Positions 51,783-61,233 of a DNA stretch of 64,000 bases are shown here, piece after piece (position 1 is the stretch's first letter; each line of letters starts with the position of its first letter). A model generated the notes under the pieces. The model was not told where the DNA came from. It was given only the letters and a program-made list of their open reading frames with translations, and did no database searches. The translations under genes and the position numbers were made by a program. The stretch is from Lichenibacterium ramalinae (GTDB lineage Bacteria > Pseudomonadota > Alphaproteobacteria > Rhizobiales > Beijerinckiaceae), in NCBI RefSeq assembly GCF_004137085.1, contig NZ_QYBC01000005.1, forward strand, positions 172,196 to 236,195, written 5' to 3'.

Positions 51783-52163
51783 GTGGACCCCATCCACCTC
51801 TTCGATCTCGCGGCGCGGCAGGCCCGCTGGCTGTCGACCGACCAGTCGGTGATCGCCGCCAACGTCGCCAACGCCTCGACGCCCGGCTACCGGGCCCAAT
51901 CCGTCAAGCCCTTCTCCGAAGTGCTCGACAAGACCAAGCTCGAGATGGCGTCGACCGACCCCAGCCATCTCGCGCTCGACCCTATCCAGGCCCAGGCCGC
52001 CGCCATGAAGGAGGAGACCCCGTGGGAGGTGACGGAGTCGGGCAACTCGGTCAGCCTCGAGCAGGAGTTGATCAAGGCCGGCGACGTCAACCGTGCCTAT
52101 TCGCTGAACACCGGCATCGTGAAGAGCTTTCACGCCATGCTGATGTCGGCGGTGAAGAGCTGA
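51783..52163 (+). CDS. flgB: Flagellar basal-body rod protein FlgB
   Basis: A 126-residue proximal rod protein. VDPIHLFDLAARQARWLSTD is the N-terminal helix, VIAANVANASTPGYRAQSVK is the conserved rod-family block, and the C-terminal VNRAYSLNTGIVKSFHAMLM forms the pairing helix. The start is GTG at 51783 with GGGGAG seven bases upstream; upstream in-frame codons are non-conserved. First gene of flgB-flgC-fliE-flgG-flgA-flgI. Exported through the flagellar type III apparatus without a cleaved signal. Confidence 0.94.
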   Translation: MDPIHLFDLAARQARWLSTDQSVIAANVANASTPGYRAQSVKPFSEVLDKTKLEMASTDPSHLALDPIQAQAAAMKEETPWEVTESGNSVSLEQELIKAGDVNRAYSLNTGIVKSFHAMLMSAVKS

Positions 52164-52271
52164 GGGTTCGCGGATGAAGTCCCGTTTCTCAGCCGACGAA
52201 CAGAGACGTCCCGATGCTGCCGGAGGGCATCCCGGCACAAGCTCGATCCCTGCACAATCCCCGAGGCGCCG

Positions 52272-52694
52272 ATGATCGACTCCCTCCAGGCGGCGCTCCG
52301 GGTCGCGGGTTCGGGCCTGTCCGCCCAATCGGCGCGCCTGCGCGTCGTGTCGGAGAACCTCGCCAACGCCCAGTCCACCGGCGCCACGCCGGGGGCCGAC
52401 CCCTACCGCCGCAAGACCATCACGTTCGAGAACACCTTCGACCAGGTGGCGGGCCAGGACGTGGTGGCGGTGAAGTCCGTCGGCGAGGACCCGAGCGCCT
52501 TCCAGGTCCAGCAGGACCCCGGCAACCCCGCCGCCGACGAGAAGGGCGCCGTCAAGATGCCCAACGTCAACATGATCTCCGAGATGAGCGACATGCGCGA
52601 AGCCAACCGCTCCTACGAAGCCGACCTCCAGGTCATCAAGCAGTCGCGCGACCTGATCTCCATGACCATCGACCTCCTGAAAGGCTCATCATGA
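52272..52694 (+). CDS. flgC: Flagellar basal-body rod protein FlgC
   Basis: A 140-residue rod protein with [20 protein letters not shown] and [19 protein letters not shown] in the N-terminal rod motif and [20 protein letters not shown] in the C-terminal helix, as in FlgC of alphaproteobacteria. It begins 108 bases after flgB. Its stop overlaps the fliE ATG in an ATGA. Confidence 0.96.
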   Translation: MIDSLQAALRVAGSGLSAQSARLRVVSENLANAQSTGATPGADPYRRKTITFENTFDQVAGQDVVAVKSVGEDPSAFQVQQDPGNPAADEKGAVKMPNVNMISEMSDMREANRSYEADLQVIKQSRDLISMTIDLLKGSS

Positions 52695-53035
52695 TCATCG
52701 CAGCCCTCCCGCTCGTCACCTCGGCCCTGTCGTCGCTGGCGCCCTCGCTCGGCGCCGCGGCCGGCTCCGCCGCGTCCTCGCTCGCGGCCTCGGCCACCTC
52801 CGCGGTTTCGGCCGGCGGCGGGGACTTCGGCTCCGTCATGGCCCAGGTGTCGGGCGATGCCGTGAAGAAGATGAAGGCGGCCGAGGCCACCGCGATCTCC
52901 GGCATCCAGGGCCAGTCCAGCGCCCAGGACGTGGTGCAGACCGTGATGTCGGCCCAGGAATCGCTGCAGACCGTCCTCGCCATCCGGGACAAGTCGGTGG
53001 CGGCCTTCCAGGAGGTCAGCCGGATGGCGATCTGA
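52691..53035 (+). CDS. fliE: Flagellar hook-basal body complex protein FliE
   Basis: A 114-residue protein joining the MS ring to the rod. The N-terminal 40 residues are Ala/Ser-rich; the conserved C-terminal part reads [14 protein letters not shown]-like [40 protein letters not shown] and [10 protein letters not shown]. It overlaps flgC by four bases. A 149-base GC-rich spacer without genes separates it from flgG. Confidence 0.94.
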   Translation: MIIAALPLVTSALSSLAPSLGAAAGSAASSLAASATSAVSAGGGDFGSVMAQVSGDAVKKMKAAEATAISGIQGQSSAQDVVQTVMSAQESLQTVLAIRDKSVAAFQEVSRMAI

Positions 53036-53184
53036 CCGGCACCGCCCCGCGACGCCCCGCCGGTCCGCCTCACGCGGCTCGCGAGAGCCCGCCCCGCCCT
53101 CCCGGGGCTCGGTGGCCCGGCATCCTTTTCGAGAACGAGCCTCACGCGGCCCCGATGGGTCGGCCGGCTCCGGGGACCTTTTGA

Positions 53185-53976
53185 ATGCGCGCCCTTGCGA
53201 TCGCCGCCACCGGCATGTCCGCCCAGCAGACCAACGTCGAAGTCATCGCCAACAACCTGGCCAACATCAACACGACCGGCTTCAAGCGCGGCAAGGCGGA
53301 GTTTTCCGACCTCATGTACGAAGCCGAGCGCCTGCAGGGCGTGTCGAACCGGGGGACGGGCAGCACCATCCCCGAGGGCGCGCAGCTCGGCCTCGGCGTG
53401 CGCATGGCGGCGATCCGGAACCTGCAGACGCAGGGCTCCTTCACCAACACCGGCAACACCTTCGACCTCGGCATCCAGGGCCGCGGCTGGTTCCAGCTGA
53501 CGGGCCCGAACGGCGACACCGTCTACACCCGCGCCGGCGCCTTCAACACCAACGCGGCCGGCCAGCTCGTCAGCCTCGACGGCTACGCCGTCAGCCCGTC
53601 CATCCTGGTGCCGGCCAACAGCACCAACGTGACGGTCTCGTCGTCCGGCATCGTGACGGCGACGGTGAACGGCGCCACGACCCCGACGCAGCTCGGGCAG
53701 CTCACCCTCGCCAATTTCGCCAACGAGACCGGCCTCGAGCACCTCGGCTCCAACATGTTCCGCGAGACGGCCGCGTCCGGCAATGCCGTGGTGGGCGTGC
53801 CGGGCGACCCCAGCGTCGGCACCATCAGCCAGGGCTACCTCGAGGCCTCCAACGTCGACCCCGTCAAGGAGATCTCGGACCTCATCTCGGCCCAGCGCGC
53901 CTACGAGATGAACTCCAAGGTCATCCAGGCCTGCGACCAGATGGGCTCCACCCTCACGACGGGAACCCGCGGATGA
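53185..53976 (+). CDS. flgG: Flagellar distal rod protein FlgG
   Basis: A 263-residue protein, normal family length. It begins [20 protein letters not shown] with [20 protein letters not shown]; the centre has [20 protein letters not shown] and [20 protein letters not shown]; the C terminus is [20 protein letters not shown]. It forms the distal rod penetrating the P and L rings. Its stop overlaps the flgA start (ATGA). Confidence 0.97.
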   Translation: MRALAIAATGMSAQQTNVEVIANNLANINTTGFKRGKAEFSDLMYEAERLQGVSNRGTGSTIPEGAQLGLGVRMAAIRNLQTQGSFTNTGNTFDLGIQGRGWFQLTGPNGDTVYTRAGAFNTNAAGQLVSLDGYAVSPSILVPANSTNVTVSSSGIVTATVNGATTPTQLGQLTLANFANETGLEHLGSNMFRETAASGNAVVGVPGDPSVGTISQGYLEASNVDPVKEISDLISAQRAYEMNSKVIQACDQMGSTLTTGTRG

Positions 53977-54509
53977 CGCGCCCCCTCCGCCGCCCCCGCC
54001 ACAACGGCGCTGCGCGGGCGCTCGCGGCGCTCCGGGCCGCCCCGGCCGTGCTCGCGCTCCGGGCCGCCCCGGCCGTGCTCGCGCTCTGGGCCGCGCCCGC
54101 CCTCGCCGGCCAGTTCGTCCCGGTGCCGGCCGTGGTCATCTACCCGGGCGACATCATCCGCGACGGCATGCTGACCGAGATGGAGATGCCGGACGACTTC
54201 GCCGGCCGCGCCGCCGCGGTGCTCGACCGCAACGCCCTCGTCAACAAGACGTCCCGCCGCACCCTGCTGCCGCGCCTGCCCATCCCGAAGAACGCCATCG
54301 GCGAGCCCAAGGTCGTGTCGCTGAACGCCATGGTGCGGATCGTCTACGCCGAGGGCGGCCTCACCATCGCCACCTATGGCTCGGCGCTGCAGTCCGGCGC
54401 GATCGGCGACGTCATCCCGGTCCGCAACCTCGAAAGCGGCCTCACCGTGTCGGGGACCATCGGCGGGGACGGGGCCGTCCACGTCTTCTCCGGCGCGGGC
54501 GCGGGCTGA
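53973..54509 (+). CDS. flgA: P-ring assembly chaperone FlgA
   Basis: A 178-residue periplasmic chaperone. A long signal peptide ends ALWAAPALA before [20 protein letters not shown]; the body shows the SAF-like region [20 protein letters not shown] and the C-terminal [20 protein letters not shown] seen in FlgA, which assists FlgI polymerisation. The signal peptide contains an exact 27-base duplication and is unusually long and Arg/Ala-rich. It overlaps flgG upstream and flgI downstream (TGATG). Confidence 0.92.
   Translation: MTRPLRRPRHNGAARALAALRAAPAVLALRAAPAVLALWAAPALAGQFVPVPAVVIYPGDIIRDGMLTEMEMPDDFAGRAAAVLDRNALVNKTSRRTLLPRLPIPKNAIGEPKVVSLNAMVRIVYAEGGLTIATYGSALQSGAIGDVIPVRNLESGLTVSGTIGGDGAVHVFSGAGAG
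54027..54080 (+). repeat. Exact 27-bp tandem duplication in the flgA signal peptide
   Basis: The unit at 54027-54053 is repeated exactly at 54054-54080 and partly at 54081-54104. Each unit adds nine residues, ALRAAPAVL, so the hydrophobic core of the signal peptide is lengthened. Repeat-number variation would change the length of the core in frame. Confidence 0.9.
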
Positions 54510-55627
54510 TGCGCCGCCCCTCGCCCTTCGCCCTCGCGGCGCTGGCCACCCTCGCCCTGCTGGGCAGCGCGCTGCCGGCTGCCGCCGCCGTGCGCATCAA
54601 GGACATCACGACGCTCGGCGGCATGCGCGACAACCAGCTCGTGGGCTACGGCCTCGTGGTGGGGCTGCTCGGCAGCGGCGACACGATGCGCAACGCGCCC
54701 TTCACCGAACAGGCCGTGCAGTCCATGCTCGACCGCATGGGCGTCAACGTGCGCAACATGTCGCTCCGCAACCGCAACGTCGCCGCCGTCATCGTCACCG
54801 CCCAGCTGCCGCCGCTCGCCGGCCGCGGCCAGCCGCTCGACGTCACCGTCTCGTCGCTCGGCGACGCGACGTCGCTGCTCGGCGGCACGCTCATCATGAC
54901 GCCGCTGATGGGCGGCGACGGCCAGACCCACGCGGTCGCCCAGGGCGCCGTCTCGGTGTCGGGCTCCTCCGCCCAGGGCGCCGCCGAAAGCTACAGCCAG
55001 GGTGTGCCGACGGCGGGCCGCATCGCCAACGGCGCCGTGGTGGAGCGCGAAGCGCCGGGCAGCTTCGGGCCGGGCGGCAGCCTCGTGCTCGAACTCAAGA
55101 ACCCGGACTTCAAGACCGCGGTGCGGGTCGCCGATGCCGTGAACGCCTACACGCGCCAGCGCTTCCACACGCGGGGCGCCCACGAGGAGGACCTGCGGCG
55201 CGTGGCGCTGCTGTGCCCGCCGGGCGTCGGCGCCACGCGGTTCATGTCGGAGATCGGCGACCTCACGGTGGACCCCGACGTGCCGGCGCGCGTCGTGATC
55301 GACGAGCGGACCGGCACGGTGGTGATCGGCGAGGACGTGCAGATCTCGACCGTCGCGGTCACGCACGGCAGCCTGACGGTGCGCATCACGGAATCGCCGC
55401 AGGTGTCCCAGCCCGCGCCCCTGTCCGGCGGCAAGACGCAGGTGGTGCCGTCCACCGCCATCTCGTCGTCCGAGCCGAAGGGCACGCTCGAGATGCTGCA
55501 CGGCACCACGCTCAAGGCGCTGGTCAACGGCCTGAACCAGATCGGCCTCAAGCCTTCCGGCATCATCGCCATCCTGCAGGCCATCAAGTCGGCCGGCGCC
55601 CTCCAGGCCGAACTCGTGGCGCAGTGA
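54509..55627 (+). CDS. flgI: Flagellar P-ring protein FlgI
   Basis: A 372-residue P-ring subunit. Signal peptide [20 protein letters not shown] is cleaved after AAA; then VRIKDITTLGGMRDNQLVGY, GLVVGLLGSGDTMRNAPFTE, MNVRNM-like GVNVRNMSLRNRNVAAVIVT, and IGDLTVDPDVPARVVIDERT with GTLEMLHGTTLKALVNGLNQ at the end. Length and cysteine-free secretion fit the family. It is the last flagellar gene here; flgH, motE, fliL and fliP, found next in many relatives, are absent. Confidence 0.97.
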   Translation: MRRPSPFALAALATLALLGSALPAAAAVRIKDITTLGGMRDNQLVGYGLVVGLLGSGDTMRNAPFTEQAVQSMLDRMGVNVRNMSLRNRNVAAVIVTAQLPPLAGRGQPLDVTVSSLGDATSLLGGTLIMTPLMGGDGQTHAVAQGAVSVSGSSAQGAAESYSQGVPTAGRIANGAVVEREAPGSFGPGGSLVLELKNPDFKTAVRVADAVNAYTRQRFHTRGAHEEDLRRVALLCPPGVGATRFMSEIGDLTVDPDVPARVVIDERTGTVVIGEDVQISTVAVTHGSLTVRITESPQVSQPAPLSGGKTQVVPSTAISSSEPKGTLEMLHGTTLKALVNGLNQIGLKPSGIIAILQAIKSAGALQAELVAQ

Positions 55628-55715
55628 CGCTGCAACGCAGGCGAGCGGTGAGGTTCTTAACCGCTGCGCCCTAGCTTGACCTGGTCACGCAAGGTTGCGT
55701 CCGGACCCGTCGGCA

Positions 55716-56930
55716 ATGGCTTTCGATCCCGTCACGTTGCTCACGATCTCGGTTCTGGTCCTGTTCGGCCTGGGCGGCCTGATGGTCCATGCCGCGCGCG
55801 GGGCGGAGGCGGGCCCGCTGCTGAGGTGGACGGGCTGCGCCTTCCTGTGCCTCGGCGCGGGCTTCACCATGGTCCTGGCCGCCCCCACCGACATCCACGC
55901 CCCCCTGCGCGTGCTGGGCAATGCCGCCCTCATGCTGTCCTATGGGCTGCTCTGGGCGGCGGCCCGGCGCTTCGACGCGCGGTCGGCGCCCTTCGAGATC
56001 ATCGTCGCCGGGACCCTCGCCTGGCTCGTCGCCGTGTCGCTGTTCGACCTGTCGCAGGCCTGGCGCATCGGTGTGACCTCCGCCATCGTGGCCCTCTACA
56101 GCCTGGCGACCGCTGTCGAACACCACCGCGGCGAGGGCGCCGCCGCGACCGGGCCGGTGGCGCGGCGCTGGGCGGCGCGCGTCTTCTTCGGCCACGGCGC
56201 CTTCTTCGCCCTGCGTGCCGTCCTGGGCCCCACCTTCGGGCTGGCGCCCTTCGGCGCCGACGTCGCCCAGGTCTGGGGCGGGGTGCTGGGGCTCGAAACC
56301 GTGCTGGTGGTGGTGCTGCTCGGCGTCGCGTCCATCGCGACGGACCGCGAGCGGGCCGCCAGCCTGCATCGCCGCGAGGCCCTCGAGGACGTGCTCACCG
56401 GCATCGGCAACCGACGCGCCCTGTCCCGCTCGGGCCCCGCGCTGGTGGCGGCCTCGTGCCGCGCGGGCCTGCCGACGGCCCTGCTGCTGATGGACCTCGA
56501 CGGCTTCAAGCTCGTCAACGACCGCCACGGCCACCCGGCCGGCGACCGTTTGCTGGTCGCCTTCGCGCATCTCGCCCACGATTACCTGCCGCCCACCAGC
56601 CTCGTGTGCCGGGTCGGGGGCGAGGAATTCGCCGCCGTGCTGCCGGGCGCCGACGCCGATCGGGCCAGGGCCGTGGCGGACGAGATCCGCGCCCTCTTCG
56701 CCCACATCGTCATCGAGGGTCCGCAGGGCCCCGTCCGCACGACGGTGAGCATCGGCATCGCGCTCGCGTCCGCCTCCGAACCGCCGGCCGAGATCGTCGA
56801 CCTGCTGGGCCGGGCGGACATCTGCCTCTACGCCGCCAAGAACGGCGGCCGCGACCGCGTGGTGGCGGAGGGCGACGCGGTCCTGGCCGGCCGGTCCCGC
56901 CCGATTGGCGGGCTGAGCAGCGCGGCCTGA
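55716..56930 (+). CDS. Membrane-bound GGDEF diguanylate cyclase
   Basis: A 404-residue protein: six or seven N-terminal hydrophobic helices, then a GGDEF domain from about residue 225 (DVLTGIGNRRALSRSGPALV; LLLMDLDGFKLVNDRHGHPA; GDRLLVAFAHLA; CRVGGEEFAAVLPGA with GGEEF near residue 300; TVSIGIALA). Active-site residues are intact, so it should make c-di-GMP from GTP. No RxxD inhibitory site precedes GGEEF. It follows flgI by 88 bases on the same strand, a plausible link between motility and second messenger. Confidence 0.9.
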   Translation: MAFDPVTLLTISVLVLFGLGGLMVHAARGAEAGPLLRWTGCAFLCLGAGFTMVLAAPTDIHAPLRVLGNAALMLSYGLLWAAARRFDARSAPFEIIVAGTLAWLVAVSLFDLSQAWRIGVTSAIVALYSLATAVEHHRGEGAAATGPVARRWAARVFFGHGAFFALRAVLGPTFGLAPFGADVAQVWGGVLGLETVLVVVLLGVASIATDRERAASLHRREALEDVLTGIGNRRALSRSGPALVAASCRAGLPTALLLMDLDGFKLVNDRHGHPAGDRLLVAFAHLAHDYLPPTSLVCRVGGEEFAAVLPGADADRARAVADEIRALFAHIVIEGPQGPVRTTVSIGIALASASEPPAEIVDLLGRADICLYAAKNGGRDRVVAEGDAVLAGRSRPIGGLSSAA

Positions 56931-56936
56931 CGGCGC

Positions 56937-58469
56937 TCAGCCCGGGTCGCGGAAGCCCGGGGCCGCGGCGAGGGGCGGGGCGGCGGCGAGGCGTCCGAGG
57001 TCCGGCCGTGGCCGGCCCAGCGCCGGATCGCCGGCGAAGGCCGCCTCCAGCGCCGCCGCGACCCCGAGCAGCAGCGCGTCGCCCCCGCGCGGCCCGACGA
57101 TCTGCAGGCCGAAGGGCAGGCCGGCCTCGTCGGTGCCGAGCGGCAGGGACAGTGCCGGATGGCCCGCCAGCGTCACCGCATAGGCCAGCGCCAGCCAGTG
57201 GAAGTAGGAGCGCGTCGGCACGCCGTCGATGGCGGTGGGATACATCTCGGTCCAGGGCCGCGGGCTCAGCGTCACGGCGGGGCTCACCAGCACGTCGTGG
57301 TGGCGGAAGAAGCTCTGGAAGGCGCGGTAGATGCGGGTCTGCGCGGCGGCGGCGCGGGCGTAGTCCTGGAGGTCGTAGCCCAGCCCCTCCTCGACGTTGG
57401 CGCGGATGTTGGCGCCGAGCAGGCCGGGCCGGTCGCGGTAGGCGGGGCCGTGCTGGGCCAGGAAATGCGACGCCCGCAGCACCGCGAAGCAGTCGTCGGC
57501 GCCGGAACAGTCGGGCGTCGCCATCTCGGTGCGGGCGAAGAGCGGCGACACCGCCGCGACGCGGGAGCGGAACACGCGGCGGATGTGGCTTTCGGTCGGG
57601 GCGAAGCCGAAGTCTTCCGTTGCGGCGAGCCGCAGCCCCGCGAGCGCGACCGGCCGCGGCGGGGACCAGCGCCCGGGGCTCGCCCGCACGGCTTCGCCCG
57701 GCAGCGTATAGGCGAGCGGGTCGTCGGCGGCATCGCTCGCCAGCACGGACAGCATCAGGGCGGTGTCGGCGACGTCGCGCGCCATGGGGCCGTCGGTCGG
57801 CAGGGCCGACCAGCCGAGGCCGCGCTTGTCGCTGGCGACGAGGCCGGGCGAGGGGCGCATCCCGACGATGCCGGCATAGGCGGCGGGATTGCGCAGGCTG
57901 CCGCCCGTGTCGGAGCCCGAGGCGAGCGGGACCATGCCGCAGGCCAGCGCCACGGCGGAGCCGCCCGAGGAGCCCGCCGCCGAGCGGGACGGGTCGAAGG
58001 GGTTGCCGGTGGCGCCGTACACGATGTTGCGGGTGTTGGCGCCGGCCGCGAATTCGGGCGTGTTGGTCTTGCCGATCACGATGGCGCCGGCGGCACGCAG
58101 CCGCGCCACGCAGGCCTCGTCGGCCGCCGGCACGTGGTCGGCGAAGAGGGGGCTGCCGTAGGTCGTCACCAGCCCGGCCGTGTCCTGCGTGTCCTTGATG
58201 CCGACCGGCAGGCCGTGCAGGGCCCCCAGGGCGTCGCCCCGCATCACGGCCGCCTCGGCGGCGCGGGCGGCGGCGCGGGCCCGCTCGGCATCCAGCGCCA
58301 CGATGGCGTTGACGGCCGGGTTCACGGCCGCGATGCGGGCGAGGCAGGCGTCCATGAGTTCGACGGGCGAGACGGCCTTGGACGCGATGGCGTCGCGCAG
58401 CGCCGAAGCCGTCATGTCGGCCAGCGAAGTCGTTTCGGAAAGGGACGGCGTGTCGGCAAGGTCGGTCAC
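56937..58469 (-). CDS. Amidase-signature family hydrolase
   Basis: A 510-residue enzyme. Lys92 in LPVGIKDTQDT, the cis-Ser in SAAGSSGGSAVALACG (S167/S168), and the nucleophile Ser191 in GSDTGGSLRNPAAYAG form the Ser-cisSer-Lys triad. It would hydrolyse amides, possibly N-acyl or aryl amides; no specificity markers are visible. GTG at 58469 is preceded by GAGGAG six bases upstream, an excellent start; earlier in-frame ATGs lie in non-conserved sequence. It is convergent with the GGDEF gene, six bases apart, and divergent from an M20 hydrolase gene. Confidence 0.92.
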   Translation of the reverse strand: MTDLADTPSLSETTSLADMTASALRDAIASKAVSPVELMDACLARIAAVNPAVNAIVALDAERARAAARAAEAAVMRGDALGALHGLPVGIKDTQDTAGLVTTYGSPLFADHVPAADEACVARLRAAGAIVIGKTNTPEFAAGANTRNIVYGATGNPFDPSRSAAGSSGGSAVALACGMVPLASGSDTGGSLRNPAAYAGIVGMRPSPGLVASDKRGLGWSALPTDGPMARDVADTALMLSVLASDAADDPLAYTLPGEAVRASPGRWSPPRPVALAGLRLAATEDFGFAPTESHIRRVFRSRVAAVSPLFARTEMATPDCSGADDCFAVLRASHFLAQHGPAYRDRPGLLGANIRANVEEGLGYDLQDYARAAAAQTRIYRAFQSFFRHHDVLVSPAVTLSPRPWTEMYPTAIDGVPTRSYFHWLALAYAVTLAGHPALSLPLGTDEAGLPFGLQIVGPRGGDALLLGVAAALEAAFAGDPALGRPRPDLGRLAAAPPLAAAPGFRDPG

Positions 58470-58593
58470 GGGCGGCTCCTCGAGCGGCGACGGGCCGGGA
58501 TCCGTAACACGCGCGGCCCCGCCCGGCATCGAACTTGCGAGATTGCATGCCATCATGGCGCGACAGCCGCCCCGATCACCGGAACCCGACCCC

Positions 58594-59781
58594 ATGCCCA
58601 TCCTCAACCGCATCGCCGCCTTCGAAGCCGACATGACGGCGTGGCGCCGCGACCTCCACCTCCACCCCGAGCTCGCCTTTGCCGAGCACCGCACCAGCGC
58701 GATCATCCAGGAGAAGCTGCGCGCCTTCGGGGTCGACGAGGTCATCACGGGCCTCGCCGGCACGGGCGTGGTGGGGGTGATCCGGGGGAGCGAGCCCGGG
58801 GCCGAGGCCATCGGCCTGCGGGCCGACATCGACGCCCTGCCCATCGTGGAGGCCACGGGCCTGCCCTATGCGTCGCAGAACCCCGGCGTGATGCATGCCT
58901 GCGGGCACGACGGCCACACCGCCATGCTGCTCGGGGCGGCGCGCTACCTCGCCGAGACGCGCAATTTCGCCGGCACCGTCTACGTCGTGTTCCAGCCTGC
59001 CGAGGAGCAGGGCGGCGGCGGCGAGGTGATGGTGAAGGAGGGCCTGTTCGACCGCTGCCCGATGGACCGCATCTTCGGGATGCACAATTGGCCGAGCGAG
59101 CCCCTCGGCACCTTCAACTGGCGCGTCGGCCCCACCATGGCGGCGGTGGCCAACCTGTCCATCACGGTGCGGGGCGTCGGCGCGCATGGCGCGCAGCCCC
59201 ACAACGGCGTCGACCCCATCGTGGTGTCGGGCGCCATCGTGTCGGCACTGCAATCGGTCGTGGCGCGCAACATCCGCCCCACCGAAAGCGCCGTCATGAC
59301 GATCGGCGAGATCAAGGGCGGCAACGCCTTCAACGTCATCCCGTCGGAGGTGACGATGCGGGGCACGGCGCGCTGGTTCTCGCCGGCGGTCGGCGACCTG
59401 CTCGAGGAGGCCTTCGGCCGCATCGTGCGCTCCACCGCCGCCGCCTATGGCGCCGAAGCCGAGGCCGGCTTCGTCCGTACCTATCCGGCGCTGGTCAATG
59501 ACGCGGACTCCACCGACCTCGCCCGCCGCGCCGCCGAAGCCGTGGCGGGCCGCGACAGGGTGCTGCCGATGGAGCATCCCACCATGGGGGGCGAGGACTT
59601 CTCCTTCATGCTGGACGCCAAGGCCGGCAACTACATCATGCTGGGGGCGGCGCGCGAGGGCGACAACCCGCAGGTCCACCATCCCGCCTTCGACTTCAAC
59701 GACGCCGTGCTGACCACGGGCGCCAGCTACTGGGCGACGCTCGCCGAGCAGCTCCTGCCCCGGGGCGGCGCTTCGGCCTGA
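58594..59781 (+). CDS. M20D-family amidohydrolase
   Basis: A 395-residue metal-dependent hydrolase of the hippurate hydrolase/N-acyl-amino-acid amidohydrolase type. Metal ligands lie in MHACGHDGHTAMLLG, QPAEEQGGGGEVM and GGEDFSFMLD; RRDLHLHPELAFAEHRTS is the N-terminal family block and GMHNWPSEPLGTF sits near the dimerisation domain. It cleaves N-acyl groups from amino acids or deformylates related substrates. It is read away from the amidase, 124 bases apart, so both may respond to a shared control region. Confidence 0.92.
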   Translation: MPILNRIAAFEADMTAWRRDLHLHPELAFAEHRTSAIIQEKLRAFGVDEVITGLAGTGVVGVIRGSEPGAEAIGLRADIDALPIVEATGLPYASQNPGVMHACGHDGHTAMLLGAARYLAETRNFAGTVYVVFQPAEEQGGGGEVMVKEGLFDRCPMDRIFGMHNWPSEPLGTFNWRVGPTMAAVANLSITVRGVGAHGAQPHNGVDPIVVSGAIVSALQSVVARNIRPTESAVMTIGEIKGGNAFNVIPSEVTMRGTARWFSPAVGDLLEEAFGRIVRSTAAAYGAEAEAGFVRTYPALVNDADSTDLARRAAEAVAGRDRVLPMEHPTMGGEDFSFMLDAKAGNYIMLGAAREGDNPQVHHPAFDFNDAVLTTGASYWATLAEQLLPRGGASA

Positions 59782-59789
59782 GCGCAGGC

Positions 59790-59805
59790 GGCCCGCTGGC
59801 GGGCC
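59790..59805. terminator. Palindromic hairpin between convergent hydrolase genes
   Basis: GGCCCGC (59790-59796) and GCGGGCC (59799-59805) with only TG between form a compact hairpin between two convergent M20-type genes. It has no T-tract. A second GGGCCGGGCGGGCC-rich part follows. Confidence 0.4.
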
Positions 59806-59817
59806 GGGCGGGCCGCG

Positions 59818-61233
59818 TCAGCCCGCCCGGCGCCGGGCCAGCACGGCCCCGCCGCCCTCGCCGAGGTCCCAGAACAGCCCCGCCATGATGGCGAGGCCCT
59901 CGCGGGCGATCGGGCCGAGCAGGAACTCGTTCGGCGCGTGCTGGTTGCAGGCCCCGTGCGAGTGCGGCACCCACAGCGTCGGCAGCCCGAGCGTGTCGGC
60001 GAAGACGTCGTTGGGCAGGGAGCCGCCGAGGTTCGGCAGCAGCGCCGGCGGCCGGCCGGTGGTGGCCGCCAGGGAGGCGAGCGCCCAGGCGACCCAGGGA
60101 TCCGCGGGGTCGAGCCGCGTCGCCCCCAGCACGTCGCCGCGGGCGGGCTGCACCGCCACGCGGCCGAGGCCGAAGCCGTCGAGGTGGCGCCGCAGCGCCG
60201 GGACCACGCCGCGCCAGTCCGTGCCGACGACGAAGCGCAGCTGCAGTGTCGCCCGGGCCCAGGCCGGGATGGCGTTCTGCGGCGCCTCCGGGGTGCCGGC
60301 CAGCAGGGCGAGCACTTCGAGGCTGTTCCAGCCGAAGACCCGCTCGGCGTCGCTGAGGCCGGGCTCGCCCCAGTCGGCGTCGATGGCGGGGTCGTCGGGC
60401 CCGCCGCCGACCGCGAGGTCCGCCAGAGCGGCGCGCACGCCGGGCGGGATGGGCGGCGGGCGCAGGGCCTCGACCAGGATGCGGCCGCGCGCATCCACCA
60501 TCGACGCGATAGCGGCGCTGAGCACCGTGGCGGGGTTGCGCAGCAATCCGCCCCAGTTGCCCGAATGGTGGGCACGGTCGCGCGACGTGACCGACAGGTC
60601 GATGTTGAAGGCGCCGCGCGAGCCGAGGAACAGCGTCGGCCGGTCCGCGGCGAGGCGCGGGCCGTCCGACGCGATGAGGACGTCGGCGGCGAGCTCCGCC
60701 CGATGCGCCGCGCAGAAGGCGTCGAGCCCCGGCGAGCCCGCCTCCTCCCCGGTCTCGATGAGGACCTTGGCGTTGAAGCCGAGCCGGCCGCCGCGGGCCG
60801 CCGCCACGCAGCCCAGGGCCAGGAGGCCGATCGTGTGCTGGCCCTTGTTGTCGGCCGTGCCCCGCCCGTAGAGCCGGTCCCCCTCGACCGTCACGGCATG
60901 GGGGACGAGGCCCGGGCGCCAGGCGGCGTCCTGCCCCGGCACCGTGTCGCCGTGGCCGTAGATCAGCACGGTGGGCAGGTCCGCGCCCTCGTGGCGCTCC
61001 GCCACGAGGAGCGGCCCGAAACCCTCGTGCGGGTTGGCGTAGACCTCGGACGCGAAGCCGAGCCCGGCGAGGCTCGGCGCCATCTCGTCGTCGAGGTAGG
61101 CGCGCAGCGCCGCGAGGTCCGCCGCGCCCTGGCTGACGGTCGGCATGGCGACGCGGCGGCGCAGCACGGCGAGGAAGGTGCCGTCGTCGTAGGCGGCGAC
61201 GGCCGCCGCGATCGCCTCGGCGCGGCCGTCCAT
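59818..61233 (-). CDS. M20-family peptidase (ArgE/DapE/dipeptidase type)
   Basis: A 471-residue zinc hydrolase. VLIYGHGDTVPGQ, YGRGTADNKGQHTIGLLAL, IETGEEAGSPGLDAFC and the late PHSHGACNQHAPNEFLLGPI supply the expected His, Asp, Glu and His ligands. Its features match dipeptidase-like M20 enzymes rather than the M20D group. Its ATG directly adjoins the stop codon of the AbgB-like gene upstream, so the two are co-transcribed. Confidence 0.9.
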   Translation of the reverse strand: MDGRAEAIAAAVAAYDDGTFLAVLRRRVAMPTVSQGAADLAALRAYLDDEMAPSLAGLGFASEVYANPHEGFGPLLVAERHEGADLPTVLIYGHGDTVPGQDAAWRPGLVPHAVTVEGDRLYGRGTADNKGQHTIGLLALGCVAAARGGRLGFNAKVLIETGEEAGSPGLDAFCAAHRAELAADVLIASDGPRLAADRPTLFLGSRGAFNIDLSVTSRDRAHHSGNWGGLLRNPATVLSAAIASMVDARGRILVEALRPPPIPPGVRAALADLAVGGGPDDPAIDADWGEPGLSDAERVFGWNSLEVLALLAGTPEAPQNAIPAWARATLQLRFVVGTDWRGVVPALRRHLDGFGLGRVAVQPARGDVLGATRLDPADPWVAWALASLAATTGRPPALLPNLGGSLPNDVFADTLGLPTLWVPHSHGACNQHAPNEFLLGPIAREGLAIMAGLFWDLGEGGGAVLARRRAG

